64,000 bases of DNA from a virus, in IMG/VR virus record IMGVR_UViG_3300034062_007046, positions 18,846 through 82,845 of that record; one strand, written 5' to 3'. The translations under genes were made by a program, and so were the position numbers. Positions 1-10,545 of this stretch are shown piece after piece (the first letter of the stretch is position 1; each line of letters starts with the position of its first letter). The notes under the pieces are model-generated. The model saw only the letters and a list, made by a program, of their open reading frames with translations. It made no database searches and was not told the DNA's origin.

Positions 1-2
1 TT

Positions 3-1127
3 ATTTATAGATCTGTTACAAATAAAGACCCTAACTCTGCTACATTAGCAAAAGAAATTTTAAAACCATTTATAGTGCCAAGAAGATTTACTTTTGAAAG
101 TGAAATCGGCGCTTCATATATTCAATTCGGAGCAAGCTCCGACGTGACAGTACCAGATAATTTGAGTATGATTACAGACCCTGCAAACGCAATTTTGCAG
201 TTACATGGCAAAGAATATATTTCAAGCGATACTTTTGATCCGACAAGATTAACAAACAGCGATAAACTTGGTATTAGCCCTTCAAATACAGTTTTGACGG
301 TGACTTATCGCTATGCACAGACAAATGCTGGTGCTAACTTTGCAATCGATTCTCTAAACGAAGTTATAACTCCACAGTTTGCTTTTAACGATGAACAAAA
401 TTTATTACAAACAACGATTGCCTCTGTGATTTCTTCTCTTGAAGTAACTAACGAAACACCAATTGTTGGAGAAGCTAATACTTTTGATTCTAAAGAGCTG
501 AAGATAAGAATTCAAAATTCGTTTTCAACACAAAATAGAGCGGTTACAGCAGAAGATTATAAATCCTTATGCTATACAATGCCAAAGAAATTTGGCTCTA
601 TTAAAAGAATTAATACAGTTAGAGACGATGATTCCTTAAAAAGAAATTTAAATATTTATGTTTTATGCGAAGATTCTAATAGTTTTTTAACCGAAGCAAA
701 TCAAATAGTAAAAACAAATTTAAAAACCTGGCTTTCAAGAAATAAAATGTTAAATGACTCTATAGATATTCTTGACGGAAAAGTGGTAAATTACGGAATA
801 GAATTTGTTGCGGTAGGATCAAATAATAGACCTAAATATGACATCCTGACTGATGCAATTTCACAGTTAAAAATTGATTTTTCTACTTTACCTGATTTTG
901 GAGAAACTTTTTTTATAACAAATGTCTTAAGCAGCCTTAAAAAAGTTGATGGCTTATTAGATGTGATTAGCGTAAAAATAGTTCCAAAAAATGGTGGTGT
1001 ATATTCTGATAGCATATTTAGCTTTGAAGACAATACTTCGGCAGACAAAAGGTATATAAACATTCCATTAAATGTTGTAATGGAATTAAGATTCCCCAAC
1101 TCAGATATTAAAGGTACAATAATCTAA
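3..1127 (+). CDS. Baseplate wedge protein, T4 gp6-like (5' truncated)
   Basis: The gene is open from the first base of the window (frame starting at base 3), so its N-terminus lies outside. About 374 C-terminal residues are present. A GTG at 75 is only an internal codon: the frame continues upstream without a stop. The segment with QNRAVTAEDYKSL, then KRINTVRD, then a long alpha/beta C-terminal part resembles the J-like/gp6 baseplate wedge family, in which NRAVT-x-EDY is a recurring motif. gp6 forms the ring joining the wedges of a contractile-tail baseplate. The stop overlaps the next ATG (TAATG), which suggests coupled translation. The family call rests on motif recall and on the neighbouring tail genes. 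Confidence 0.7.
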   Translation: MYRSVTNKDPNSATLAKEILKPFIVPRRFTFESEIGASYIQFGASSDVTVPDNLSMITDPANAILQLHGKEYISSDTFDPTRLTNSDKLGISPSNTVLTVTYRYAQTNAGANFAIDSLNEVITPQFAFNDEQNLLQTTIASVISSLEVTNETPIVGEANTFDSKELKIRIQNSFSTQNRAVTAEDYKSLCYTMPKKFGSIKRINTVRDDDSLKRNLNIYVLCEDSNSFLTEANQIVKTNLKTWLSRNKMLNDSIDILDGKVVNYGIEFVAVGSNNRPKYDILTDAISQLKIDFSTLPDFGETFFITNVLSSLKKVDGLLDVISVKIVPKNGGVYSDSIFSFEDNTSADKRYINIPLNVVMELRFPNSDIKGTII

Positions 1128-2554
1128 TGCCATTCAAAAAATACGTAGCGAGTAAAGATACTACAATAACAAATGCTTATAGATTAGATCTTATTAATAG
1201 AGCCACAGATGCTAATATGGGTGCTTCTGACTCTCTTGAGATGTTTTCGATATATGGTCAAGCAAACTCCTCCTCAGTCGAAAAAAGCAGAATTTTAGTA
1301 CAGTTCCCGACAACGGACATAATCGCAGACAGAAATTTATCGAGAATACCATCTTCTGGTAGTGTTAAGTTTTTTCTTAGAATGTTTAACGTAGAGCATC
1401 CTTTTAGCGTGCCAAGAGATTATACAGCAAGTGTCGCCGCTCTGTCTCAATCTTGGGATGAAGGATATGGTTTGGATATGGAATCCTATACAGATAAAGG
1501 CTGGAGCGCACAAATGGTCGGCGCTGGTGCAACATGGATTTATTCTGTTAGTGGTACTTTATGGTCAACGCAAGGCGGTTCTTTTTTAACTTCGTCCGAT
1601 TATAATTTTAATGTTCCATTTTCATCTGGTTTGGAAGATATAGAATTAGATGTCACAAAGGTAGTAGAAGATTGGATGGCAGGAACCATTAGTGACAACG
1701 GTTTTATTATTAAACTGTCTGGGGCGTTTGAACAAGGTGATCAGTTCCGCAGCTTTTATACAAAAAAATTCTCAGCCAGAGGGTCTCAATTTTTCTATAA
1801 AAGACCGATAATTGAAGCTCGTTGGGAGGCGGTAGTTAAGGATGATAGGAATCAGTTTTTTGCTTCAAGTAGCTTACTGAATGCAGAAGACAACACCATG
1901 AATCTATATTTTTATAATAAAGTTGGCGGTGTATCCAAAAACATAGTTGGTAATATTTTACCAGGAGTTAAATTTTATTCGAATTCTTCTCTTACGAACG
2001 AAGTTTCTTCTGCGTATTTAAGCGTTACAAACCCTTCTGTTGGCGTCTATAAAGCGAGCGTTGCTATAAATACGACTGCAAGCGTTCTTTACGATAAATG
2101 GTACAATACAAGCTCTTCTGGTACTATCTTTTCAAGCTCTTTTGATGTTCTGCAAAGAGAAAATTATGACTACGAGTATGCGCCAGAGTACATTATAAAC
2201 ATTAACAATCTTAAAGTTACTTATAACGAAAACGAATCTGCGAGATTTAAAATTTTTGTCAGAGAAAAAGATTGGCAACCAACAATATACACAGTTGCAT
2301 ACAATACTGTAGAAAATTCAGTAATTACAGATCTTTATTACAAAATTTTTAGACTTAATGATAATTATACAGTAGTAGATTACTCTACTGGTTCGTTAGC
2401 TTATACCAAAACTTCTTATGATTCAAATGGCAATTATTTTGATTTGGATATGAAAAATATTGAAAAAGGATATGTTTATGGTATAAAATTAGCGAGATGG
2501 AATGGATTAGAATTAAAAGAATTCCAAAACGTTTTCAAATTTAAGGTTGAATAA
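1127..2554 (+). CDS. Virion structural protein with DNRLRE-like beta region
   Basis: This 475-residue protein starts at the ATG overlapping the gp6 stop. The first ~230 residues contain KSRILVQFPTTDI, repeated YTASV-type strands, SQSWDEGYG, then DVTKVVEDWMAG and NGFIIKLSG. That pattern resembles DNRLRE-type carbohydrate or surface-binding beta-sandwich domains (strand, W-x-E-G, then D-V-T-x-x-V-x-x-W). The remainder is beta-rich with no recognised domain. No signal peptide or membrane segment is seen. Its place between the gp6-like wedge gene and a giant lectin-domain protein suggests a baseplate or tail-periphery component. The exact role is unknown. Confidence 0.6.
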   Translation: MPFKKYVASKDTTITNAYRLDLINRATDANMGASDSLEMFSIYGQANSSSVEKSRILVQFPTTDIIADRNLSRIPSSGSVKFFLRMFNVEHPFSVPRDYTASVAALSQSWDEGYGLDMESYTDKGWSAQMVGAGATWIYSVSGTLWSTQGGSFLTSSDYNFNVPFSSGLEDIELDVTKVVEDWMAGTISDNGFIIKLSGAFEQGDQFRSFYTKKFSARGSQFFYKRPIIEARWEAVVKDDRNQFFASSSLLNAEDNTMNLYFYNKVGGVSKNIVGNILPGVKFYSNSSLTNEVSSAYLSVTNPSVGVYKASVAINTTASVLYDKWYNTSSSGTIFSSSFDVLQRENYDYEYAPEYIININNLKVTYNENESARFKIFVREKDWQPTIYTVAYNTVENSVITDLYYKIFRLNDNYTVVDYSTGSLAYTKTSYDSNGNYFDLDMKNIEKGYVYGIKLARWNGLELKEFQNVFKFKVE

Positions 2555-2556
2555 AT

Positions 2557-5500
2557 ATGTCAATAAAAGATTTATTTGGTAAAAAATCAGAAGGTATAGT
2601 AGCGTCACAACAAGTACAATCTCTATATGACGATGCAGAATCGGAAGGCTTTTTAACTGAAAAAAGAAAAGAGAACGAAAGGTTTTTACCCTCTGTAGAT
2701 TTTTTAACTGCTTCAAATTTTGCCAGATACGGCTCCGCTGAAAAGTACTATTCGGACGCTATTAAAAATATTTATCAAACCTATCCTTATGATGGATCTA
2801 AAAAAGAAAAAACAGAATGGAGAAATTCTGTCTCTCAACTGGATTTATATGTTTTAGATAACATCTATCCAAAAACTACTGGTTATGTTATTTTTAATTC
2901 ATCTTCACAACAATATGTAACAGTAAAAGGCGGTCCAAATACTGCTTCTTCTGGTAAGTTTGTTGACGCGAACATATACGATTTAAGTAAAAATAGAGAA
3001 TCAAATTTAGCGTTAAATCCATTAAATTTAGGTAATACTGTAGAGTTTTGGTATAAGGAGTCTGGATCTAACGCGTCAACATATGCGTTATTTGATCTCT
3101 GGAACGGTGCTTCTTCTGGCTCTGTTAGTTATACAAGATTTTTAATTGAAAAAGTTTCATCTGGGTTTAGACTAACTTATTGCTCTGGAACCTCTGGTGT
3201 GCAAAATGCTTCTATTGCATACACGCATGACATAAATAACTGGCACCACTATGCGTTCTCGGTTAACTCAGCTTCAACTGGATTAAATCTTTGTTTGTAT
3301 GTTGATGGTGATTTAGTAAATAATTCTATTACAGGTTCTGCTTTTTACGAAATAGCAAATAATGCTAATTCTATAGCTAATTTAGGCGCTTATAGAACTG
3401 GTTCTGCCGTTTATGTTAATGGAGCATTTGACGAATTTAGATTTTGGAAAGAAGCAAGAAGTTCAAAAAAAATTAGTAGATATTGGTTTACAAATGTCGA
3501 TGGTGGCGCAAACACAGACGATTCAAACACTGAACTCGGCATTTATTTTAAATTTAACGAAGGGATATTATCATATAATTCCGTAAACCAATACGATACT
3601 CAATGCTTGGATTACTCGGGTCGTATCTCAAACGGCTCAATAATAAATTACACGGTCGCGGTCAGGAGTACTGGTTCCGCTTTAGAAAGCTATTCGTCTG
3701 ATTTTGTTGAACAAAAAGACCCAGTAGTGTATTCGATACATCCAGACGTTCAAGCAGTTTTGACTGAATACTCTCAGCTTGGTTTCGAGCACGATAAAAT
3801 CAATAATAGTAGCATATATAAGTCTATACCTTCTTGGATAACTGAACAGCAGGAAGATATTCAGGGCGAAGATTTATCTAATCTAACTCAAATTATTTCA
3901 AGTTATTTTGATACTCTGCATTTACAAATAGAAAACTTAACTAAACTTAAGGACATAAAGTATTTTTCAGATGGCGAAAAACCACTACCATTTATAAATA
4001 AAATACTTTCTTCTTATAACTTTAATAATTTAGAGATTTTCAATAATACTACATTTTTAGAAGACTTATTATCAAGAAATGAAACTGATGAATTTGAAGA
4101 AAGTTTGTTTGATATAAAAAATACAATTTATCAAAATATCTATAACAATTTAATTTATATTTATAAGTCAAAAGGCACAGAAAAATCTCTAAGAAATCTT
4201 ATAAGATGCTTTGGCGTAGACGATGAATTAGTAAAAATAAATCTATACGCGGATAACGCACAATATAATTTAACGAATAAATATCAATATGTTTCAACTC
4301 CTAAAAAGTTTGTCGATTTTAATGACGAAGATCGGTTTGAAGCCGTTGTTTATCAAAAAGCTTTTAGCGGCGACTCCAACACAAGAGGGTATATAAAAGG
4401 AGAAAGCTCGGGAAAACTAAGTTATATTCCTGTGACGCTTCAAGCAGAAATAATATTTCCAAAAAAAGTTGATTACGACAATCCAAATTATATAATCCCA
4501 GAATTTACAACAGTTTCTTTGTTTGGCGTTCATACTGCAAACAATAATCAAAATATTTTAACTTGGGGAAATGATGAATTTAACTTTCAAGTATATGCAG
4601 AAAAAAGAAACTTTGAGAGCAAAGATGTATATTTTAGATTATCGGGCTCGTTGTCAGGAAGCAGCTTCCAGCTAACATCAAGCTGGTACAACGAAACCTA
4701 TGACAACAATAAGTGGAACCTTGCAGTAAGAATTAAGCCACAAAAAATAGAAAATGTTGATTTGGTGTCTGGCTCCTCAACTGGCGATTATGTCGTTGAG
4801 TTTGTTGGTTTTAACACAACCTTAGACAATATTGATGATAGTTTTATCCTTTCTGCTTCGATACCAGAAGCTAATGCTAAATCTGCTTTATCTAAAAATA
4901 AAAGAGTTTATGCAGGCGCTCATTATCAAGATTTTGATCCAATGCAATTAATGGCAAAAACTGACGTAAAAATCTCGTCTGTTCGGTTTTGGCATGATTA
5001 CTTGAACGATGAAGAAATTAAAAATCATTCATATGATTCTTCTAATTTTGGTCGAGAATACCCATATTGGAATGCTTTCTTGACTCAAACAGATGCTAAC
5101 AGTTTGATGCTAACGAAAGCAGATTTATTAACATTAAATTGGGATTTTGCGGTTGTCACAGGATCGGATTCAAGTGGAGAATTTTTAGTCGAGGATGCCT
5201 CTTCTGGATCTGTCGCTGCTGCTACAAAATATGGTGTAGGTTGGCTTGGAGATATCCTTTTTTATAGGCATACTGGTTTAGGAACCCAATTTTATCCAAG
5301 CGACTCACAGGTTGTTAATAAGGAATTTATCTATTCAGCGAAGCTGCAAACCCCAGAAACCTTGGCTGGTTCAGATTTGATACAAATTAGAAACACTGAT
5401 GATATTGAATCAACAAGAAACACCAAGCCAGTAACATACTTCTATTCAGTAGAAAAAAGTATGTCACAAGTTATTAACAACGAAATTATTAATTGGTTTT

Positions 5501-8500
5501 CTACAATAAATGCGTTTAATAATTTAATAGGCGACCCATCGGAGCGTTATAGAAGAGAATATAAAAACTTATCTTATTTAAGAAAGTTGTTCTTTGAAAA
5601 GGTTCAAAATGAACCAAGCTTCGAAAGATTCATAGAATTCTATAAGTGGATCGATTCTTCTATCTCTATGATGATAGCACAGCTTGTACCAGCTTCTGCA
5701 AACATATCAGAAAACGTTCGAAACGTTGTTGAAAGCCATTTATTAGAGAGAAATAAATACGAAAATAAACTTCCAACAATAGAAGCAAAGGGTGAAATAA
5801 CAGCTACTACGAGTAACTTTAGAACTTATGGTAACCCAAATGATCAACGCGCGCCTAACAATCCAACTGGCAGCACTTGGTTAAAGCTTAGAGCAGAAAG
5901 AACACACCCATTAGTTACATCTGGCGATGCAAATACAGACGCAAATAGAGAAACTATTAGAGAAGTTTTAATCGGAAAAAATTTAAATAAAGTTCCTAAA
6001 CAATATGATACGCAAACGCAACAGTTTTATGAAGGCAAAAGAGATTTAGTCAGAGGTTACGCCTCCATAAATACAATTAGCAGTAGCTTGTTAGAAAACC
6101 CAGAAGACTCAATAAGACCAGTGACTGTTGAAAATAGTAGATTCACATCAGATTTTCAATTTGCAAGCGCGAGCGTAACTGGTTCTGGGCAAATATTAAA
6201 AAAAGATAACAAAATCGGTAATTTTAGGAATACATATGAATATTTCCAAACGTCTGGTCGTTCAGATGTTAATTTAAAACTACCAGAAGTAGCGGAACAG
6301 CTATTGAGTTCTTCTACAGAGAGCGCAGTTGACGGAATTTTTGAAAGAACACTGCCAACAAGACCAGTAGTTAAGACTGTAATAGTTGAAAAATTCTCTG
6401 CTCCCGGTGGTCCTGAAGTTATGAGTAGGGGATATTTGGATGCCGCCTCTGAAGAATTTTCTGTATATAACGGACTAAACAACAGAAATTCTTTGGTCAG
6501 AAAAAATTTGAATAAATGGTCAGCAGAATCCGCAAGCATTGATGTAGAGAGTCCGTCATATCACAAAGTAAACAAAAATACTGGCTATACAGTAAATGAT
6601 AACGGTACTTCTAATCCTCAATATGATAACAGCTTTATCCAACATCAAATTCCAAGAAGCGATGCACAATATTCTTGGATTACTGCCTCTTTGATTAGCA
6701 AGCCAAGCGCAAGCGGATACTTCAGCGAATACGATAATTTAAATGTTTATAATAGCAGTTCTGCTCAGTTCCTCTCTGCTTCCGTTTCTGGTTCAAGCAC
6801 GCTTGATTTTATTGGATTAAATACAAATATTCAAGTTGTAGCTGATGAAGCAACCAATACTCTTTCTGCTTCAAATGTAAGCGATTTAAACAAATACTTA
6901 TTGAATATCAACGGTCCTTACGGAAATGCTTCATGGAAGCAAATTCGTCAATCATTTAATAAGATTGTTAGCCTTTCAAGAAAAAACAATAGAATTTTGG
7001 TGCAAGACCGCCCGCAACAAAAAACAAAAAATGAAAAAGGCTTCCTAAGATTTTTTACACCAAGACAAAGCGACACATTTACAAGCTATATAGAGCCACC
7101 AGTTTCATATAACCTACCAATGACCCACGTTGTATCAGTCACTGGCTCTAAGTTGCCAATTGAAATTGTCAGCACATACGACAATAACAAAGAAAAACTT
7201 GCTAATGAAGCCTTAATAAAAGTTTTGGGCGTAAAAGAAAGAACAGAACCACAAACTCACGATGTTTTAAAGAATCTTGAAAATGGCTTATATGAGCCAA
7301 GACCTTCAATAAAAGAAGTTGTCTATCAGCAAAATATATTTCCAAGAAAAGATAAAGTCGGTACAAAAGAGACAAGAACAAGACCAGAATATGCAGAAGT
7401 CGCTGGTACAGGTTCAAATGGATATGATCGCAATATAGCAAAGATTAGAAGCTTCTGGAGAAATAACGTAAATAATAGAATTAGAACTATTGGTAGTGGA
7501 ATTACTGGGTCTATCAATTCATTAAATTATCCAAGGCTACAATCAAATACTTCATCACTATCGTTTCAAGGAGCTTTTATCAACACGATTTTTACTTACG
7601 AGCCTACTGGTACAATAACTTATACAGCTTCTTTAACGAACGAAATAGACACGGTCTGGAGTATTGACAATGAATATACCAATTTTTCATCGTCTGTACT
7701 GAGCAGCTCTTCGCAGGTCTCAGCCAATTACACATATTCAAGTTCTTATTTTGGCGAATTGTCAACATATAAGCTTCACGAAAAAATATTATTAAACTTA
7801 CAGCCAAGTGGTACATATACAACTGAGAGTGTCGTGAACTCGGTCGGTGCCGCTTCTACTAAATATAAATTTACGTATCAAAGCGGAAGCTACCGGGTTA
7901 TACCAAGACCACAATTCGCATTTTTTGATAATCCATATGCGTCAAGAAATGATTTTTCATCATTAACGAATCGCAGTGCTTCATTATATTATTTTGATGT
8001 TTTGCCTTACAAAACCAATGTTTTATCTAATAATTCTCCTTGGTATGATTCTTATGAAGATTTTTTTGAAGATATAAAACCTTATTCAAAAAAGTATTCT
8101 TTAGCACCAGAATATAAAATCAATAATTTAATTGATTTTTATTTTAAGGAAAATAATGGAAATTTTGATGTGCCGCTTACAGCAAGCTATTTATCGTTGG
8201 ACGGCGCTTCAGCGGACTACGACGCAGTACAAACTGGTTATAATTCGTCCGATGAATTAAATAATTTTATTTTTGAGCAAGATAACGGAGAAAAAAGCAT
8301 TAAAATAAAAATTAATGCCGTCAAAAAGCTATTGCCATATAAAGGTTTTTATCCTCAAGAAAGAGCCGTTCAAGTTGTAGATTATTTTAGGGATTCTTTC
8401 TTTGGGCTGACTGACCAGCAAATTTTAACTGGTTCATTTTCAACATCTCCATCAACAACAAGTGGATCGACTCCTGTTGATCAGCAAATAGCAACAGTTT

Positions 8501-10533
8501 TACAGCCATATTTTGCCCCTGGAGTATTGTTTAATACCATTAAGGCAGGCGTAGCGGTTCACTTTCCTACTATAATAACAAGTTCTGATTACGACGCCAC
8601 CTCAGTTCCAAGTTATTTGACTGCTTCTAATAATACTAATTTAGTTAGTAACGCAACAATAATAGAAGCGGGAAGAGCTGTCGATGTTGGTCCTTTTAGT
8701 TATTTGTTGCCAAACACAAATTATAATTTTCCTTTTGAATCTTTGTTAGATATAGACAACTCTATTCCATCCGAATTTAGAAACGAAGACTATAGTTTAA
8801 TATTATTGAATCAAAGATCTATGGGAATGGATTATTTAAGCGGAACAATTAGAGATAGAATACGCTTTCCTTCTGTCTCTATTAAAGACGATTTTTCTGA
8901 TATAAATAAAAATTGGAGCGAAAAAAATCCTTTGTATAGGTTGGCGATAAATAATTTCCTTTCAGAAATCGTAGATTTTTTCTTGTTAGACGGAAAATTG
9001 AATAATTTTACCTCAAAGCCACTAAAAAATGTTTCTGTTATAAGCGGAACAACCTACTATATGGATGTATATTTCGATAAAAACCCTGAGCACAAACACT
9101 TTATAGTAAAAAACTTTCAAGGAGAACTACCCAAAGAGAATTCACCTAATTCTTTGCATTTTGCGCTCGTTGATGAGAATGCTGTTTATTCTCCTTTTTT
9201 TAATTTATTAGGAGAAGAGCCAATAAGACTTTCTATGCCTATTGGTTATACTACTTTTGCTCCTCCATACTCTTTAGGAAAAAATAAAGCAACCCTATCG
9301 TATACAGCAAAACAAACAGGTTTAGTATCCTTAAAAGACATTTTGGAAGAATTGCAGGTACAATACAGATTTAGTTGGTTCGCTGAAGATATACAAGCTA
9401 ATCTTCCGTATTTTATGCCGTTATCAGCCAGTATAAATTTCAAGCAGTTAAAAGAAAATAAATTAGTAACTTATGATGAATTTGGAAATACCGTTGAAGT
9501 CTCTGATAACCCGGACGTTGATTCGTTTATTTGGTCTATTCAAACTAAATTTGAAACACCTGTGTTAAACTTTAATAATGATCTTAATAGGTCGCAATTA
9601 ATAAATATAACAAGTAGTTCTAACAATTTGACATCCATACAGAAAAATATTATTGGTTTGTGGAGCGGCTATGGGGAAGTACCAAAAAGCGGCGCGGCAA
9701 TAAAATTTGGCATAGAGGAGACCTATCAAGAAGTTTATGATTCTTTAACCGGCTCATTAATAAAATTGTGCGGGTTTAGACCAGCAGTAAAAGATATAGG
9801 CAGAATAGCGAGCAGTAAAGAAATAAGTGAAGCTGTTGTTATTATACCTTACGTTGAATTAGGTGGAGAAAATCTTAATTCAACGAATAATATTGCATTA
9901 AATATTTTAGGAATACCTGGGGAAAATGACATTAACGGACTATCTGTTGGAAACGGTCCATTCTACTTCTCAGTTAACAAAAATACTATAAATGAATTAT
10001 TAGATGCTCAATTTGATGCATCATCTGTTGAGCAATTACAAAAATTAACTGCCAAAACAAAAAATATTAATAATTCAATTATTAAAACGATTAATAGTAT
10101 GACAAAATACAATATACCGCCTCATTTAGACTGGGTGCAAAATAAAAACATCGAACCTTTTGTTATGTATATTGCAGAATTTAAAGAAACTTTAGATCAG
10201 CAAGATTTAGCAGATATCTGGCAGGGGTTGATGCCGAAAATAGCCAGAAATTGTAAACTTGATGAAAACTTCATAGAACATCCTTTGAAGGAAGACGAAT
10301 TTTTTCATGGCAAGTCGATCCCAGCGGGAGTTAAATTTAAGATTTTCAAAGTTAAGAAAAAAGCAAAGAAAAGCTACTATGATTTAACCGATGATTCAAG
10401 TGATGACACAAGGTTTAGATTCGATTTCGCAAATCAGAAAACAACGCCTGATTATTCATTTAATTATCCTTATGATTTCTTTTCTTTAGTTGAGCTAATT
10501 AATATCGAGACTTCAACTAAAAATAAAAAATAG
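2557..10533 (+). CDS. Giant baseplate/tail protein with two LamG-like domains
   Basis: This 2658-residue protein is the largest in the window and is intact. Residues ~110-310 form a concanavalin-like LamG fold (TVEFWYKE, NNWHHYAFSVN, LYVDGDLV, GAFDEFRFWKEAR). Around 520-560 is a YKSKGTEKSLRNLIRCFGV motif like the KGT segment of P2 gpI/tail-protein-I-type baseplate proteins. A second lectin-like region (~640-890) has NKWNLAVRI and VRFWHDYLNDEEI. The rest is Ser/Asn-rich beta structure with a basic C-terminus. Its place after the gp6-like gene matches that of gp7 in T4, but T4 gp7 is about 1030 residues, so equivalence is only positional. It probably makes wedge arms that also bind host glycans. 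Confidence 0.6.
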   Translation: MSIKDLFGKKSEGIVASQQVQSLYDDAESEGFLTEKRKENERFLPSVDFLTASNFARYGSAEKYYSDAIKNIYQTYPYDGSKKEKTEWRNSVSQLDLYVLDNIYPKTTGYVIFNSSSQQYVTVKGGPNTASSGKFVDANIYDLSKNRESNLALNPLNLGNTVEFWYKESGSNASTYALFDLWNGASSGSVSYTRFLIEKVSSGFRLTYCSGTSGVQNASIAYTHDINNWHHYAFSVNSASTGLNLCLYVDGDLVNNSITGSAFYEIANNANSIANLGAYRTGSAVYVNGAFDEFRFWKEARSSKKISRYWFTNVDGGANTDDSNTELGIYFKFNEGILSYNSVNQYDTQCLDYSGRISNGSIINYTVAVRSTGSALESYSSDFVEQKDPVVYSIHPDVQAVLTEYSQLGFEHDKINNSSIYKSIPSWITEQQEDIQGEDLSNLTQIISSYFDTLHLQIENLTKLKDIKYFSDGEKPLPFINKILSSYNFNNLEIFNNTTFLEDLLSRNETDEFEESLFDIKNTIYQNIYNNLIYIYKSKGTEKSLRNLIRCFGVDDELVKINLYADNAQYNLTNKYQYVSTPKKFVDFNDEDRFEAVVYQKAFSGDSNTRGYIKGESSGKLSYIPVTLQAEIIFPKKVDYDNPNYIIPEFTTVSLFGVHTANNNQNILTWGNDEFNFQVYAEKRNFESKDVYFRLSGSLSGSSFQLTSSWYNETYDNNKWNLAVRIKPQKIENVDLVSGSSTGDYVVEFVGFNTTLDNIDDSFILSASIPEANAKSALSKNKRVYAGAHYQDFDPMQLMAKTDVKISSVRFWHDYLNDEEIKNHSYDSSNFGREYPYWNAFLTQTDANSLMLTKADLLTLNWDFAVVTGSDSSGEFLVEDASSGSVAAATKYGVGWLGDILFYRHTGLGTQFYPSDSQVVNKEFIYSAKLQTPETLAGSDLIQIRNTDDIESTRNTKPVTYFYSVEKSMSQVINNEIINWFSTINAFNNLIGDPSERYRREYKNLSYLRKLFFEKVQNEPSFERFIEFYKWIDSSISMMIAQLVPASANISENVRNVVESHLLERNKYENKLPTIEAKGEITATTSNFRTYGNPNDQRAPNNPTGSTWLKLRAERTHPLVTSGDANTDANRETIREVLIGKNLNKVPKQYDTQTQQFYEGKRDLVRGYASINTISSSLLENPEDSIRPVTVENSRFTSDFQFASASVTGSGQILKKDNKIGNFRNTYEYFQTSGRSDVNLKLPEVAEQLLSSSTESAVDGIFERTLPTRPVVKTVIVEKFSAPGGPEVMSRGYLDAASEEFSVYNGLNNRNSLVRKNLNKWSAESASIDVESPSYHKVNKNTGYTVNDNGTSNPQYDNSFIQHQIPRSDAQYSWITASLISKPSASGYFSEYDNLNVYNSSSAQFLSASVSGSSTLDFIGLNTNIQVVADEATNTLSASNVSDLNKYLLNINGPYGNASWKQIRQSFNKIVSLSRKNNRILVQDRPQQKTKNEKGFLRFFTPRQSDTFTSYIEPPVSYNLPMTHVVSVTGSKLPIEIVSTYDNNKEKLANEALIKVLGVKERTEPQTHDVLKNLENGLYEPRPSIKEVVYQQNIFPRKDKVGTKETRTRPEYAEVAGTGSNGYDRNIAKIRSFWRNNVNNRIRTIGSGITGSINSLNYPRLQSNTSSLSFQGAFINTIFTYEPTGTITYTASLTNEIDTVWSIDNEYTNFSSSVLSSSSQVSANYTYSSSYFGELSTYKLHEKILLNLQPSGTYTTESVVNSVGAASTKYKFTYQSGSYRVIPRPQFAFFDNPYASRNDFSSLTNRSASLYYFDVLPYKTNVLSNNSPWYDSYEDFFEDIKPYSKKYSLAPEYKINNLIDFYFKENNGNFDVPLTASYLSLDGASADYDAVQTGYNSSDELNNFIFEQDNGEKSIKIKINAVKKLLPYKGFYPQERAVQVVDYFRDSFFGLTDQQILTGSFSTSPSTTSGSTPVDQQIATVLQPYFAPGVLFNTIKAGVAVHFPTIITSSDYDATSVPSYLTASNNTNLVSNATIIEAGRAVDVGPFSYLLPNTNYNFPFESLLDIDNSIPSEFRNEDYSLILLNQRSMGMDYLSGTIRDRIRFPSVSIKDDFSDINKNWSEKNPLYRLAINNFLSEIVDFFLLDGKLNNFTSKPLKNVSVISGTTYYMDVYFDKNPEHKHFIVKNFQGELPKENSPNSLHFALVDENAVYSPFFNLLGEEPIRLSMPIGYTTFAPPYSLGKNKATLSYTAKQTGLVSLKDILEELQVQYRFSWFAEDIQANLPYFMPLSASINFKQLKENKLVTYDEFGNTVEVSDNPDVDSFIWSIQTKFETPVLNFNNDLNRSQLINITSSSNNLTSIQKNIIGLWSGYGEVPKSGAAIKFGIEETYQEVYDSLTGSLIKLCGFRPAVKDIGRIASSKEISEAVVIIPYVELGGENLNSTNNIALNILGIPGENDINGLSVGNGPFYFSVNKNTINELLDAQFDASSVEQLQKLTAKTKNINNSIIKTINSMTKYNIPPHLDWVQNKNIEPFVMYIAEFKETLDQQDLADIWQGLMPKIARNCKLDENFIEHPLKEDEFFHGKSIPAGVKFKIFKVKKKAKKSYYDLTDDSSDDTRFRFDFANQKTTPDYSFNYPYDFFSLVELINIETSTKNKK

Positions 10534-10545
10534 TGGGAACAATTA

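Noticed and set aside
6156-6539. 127-codon minus-strand frame inside the giant lectin-domain gene
   Set aside because: It lies within an intact, domain-bearing + strand gene and has no protein-like pattern or start signal.
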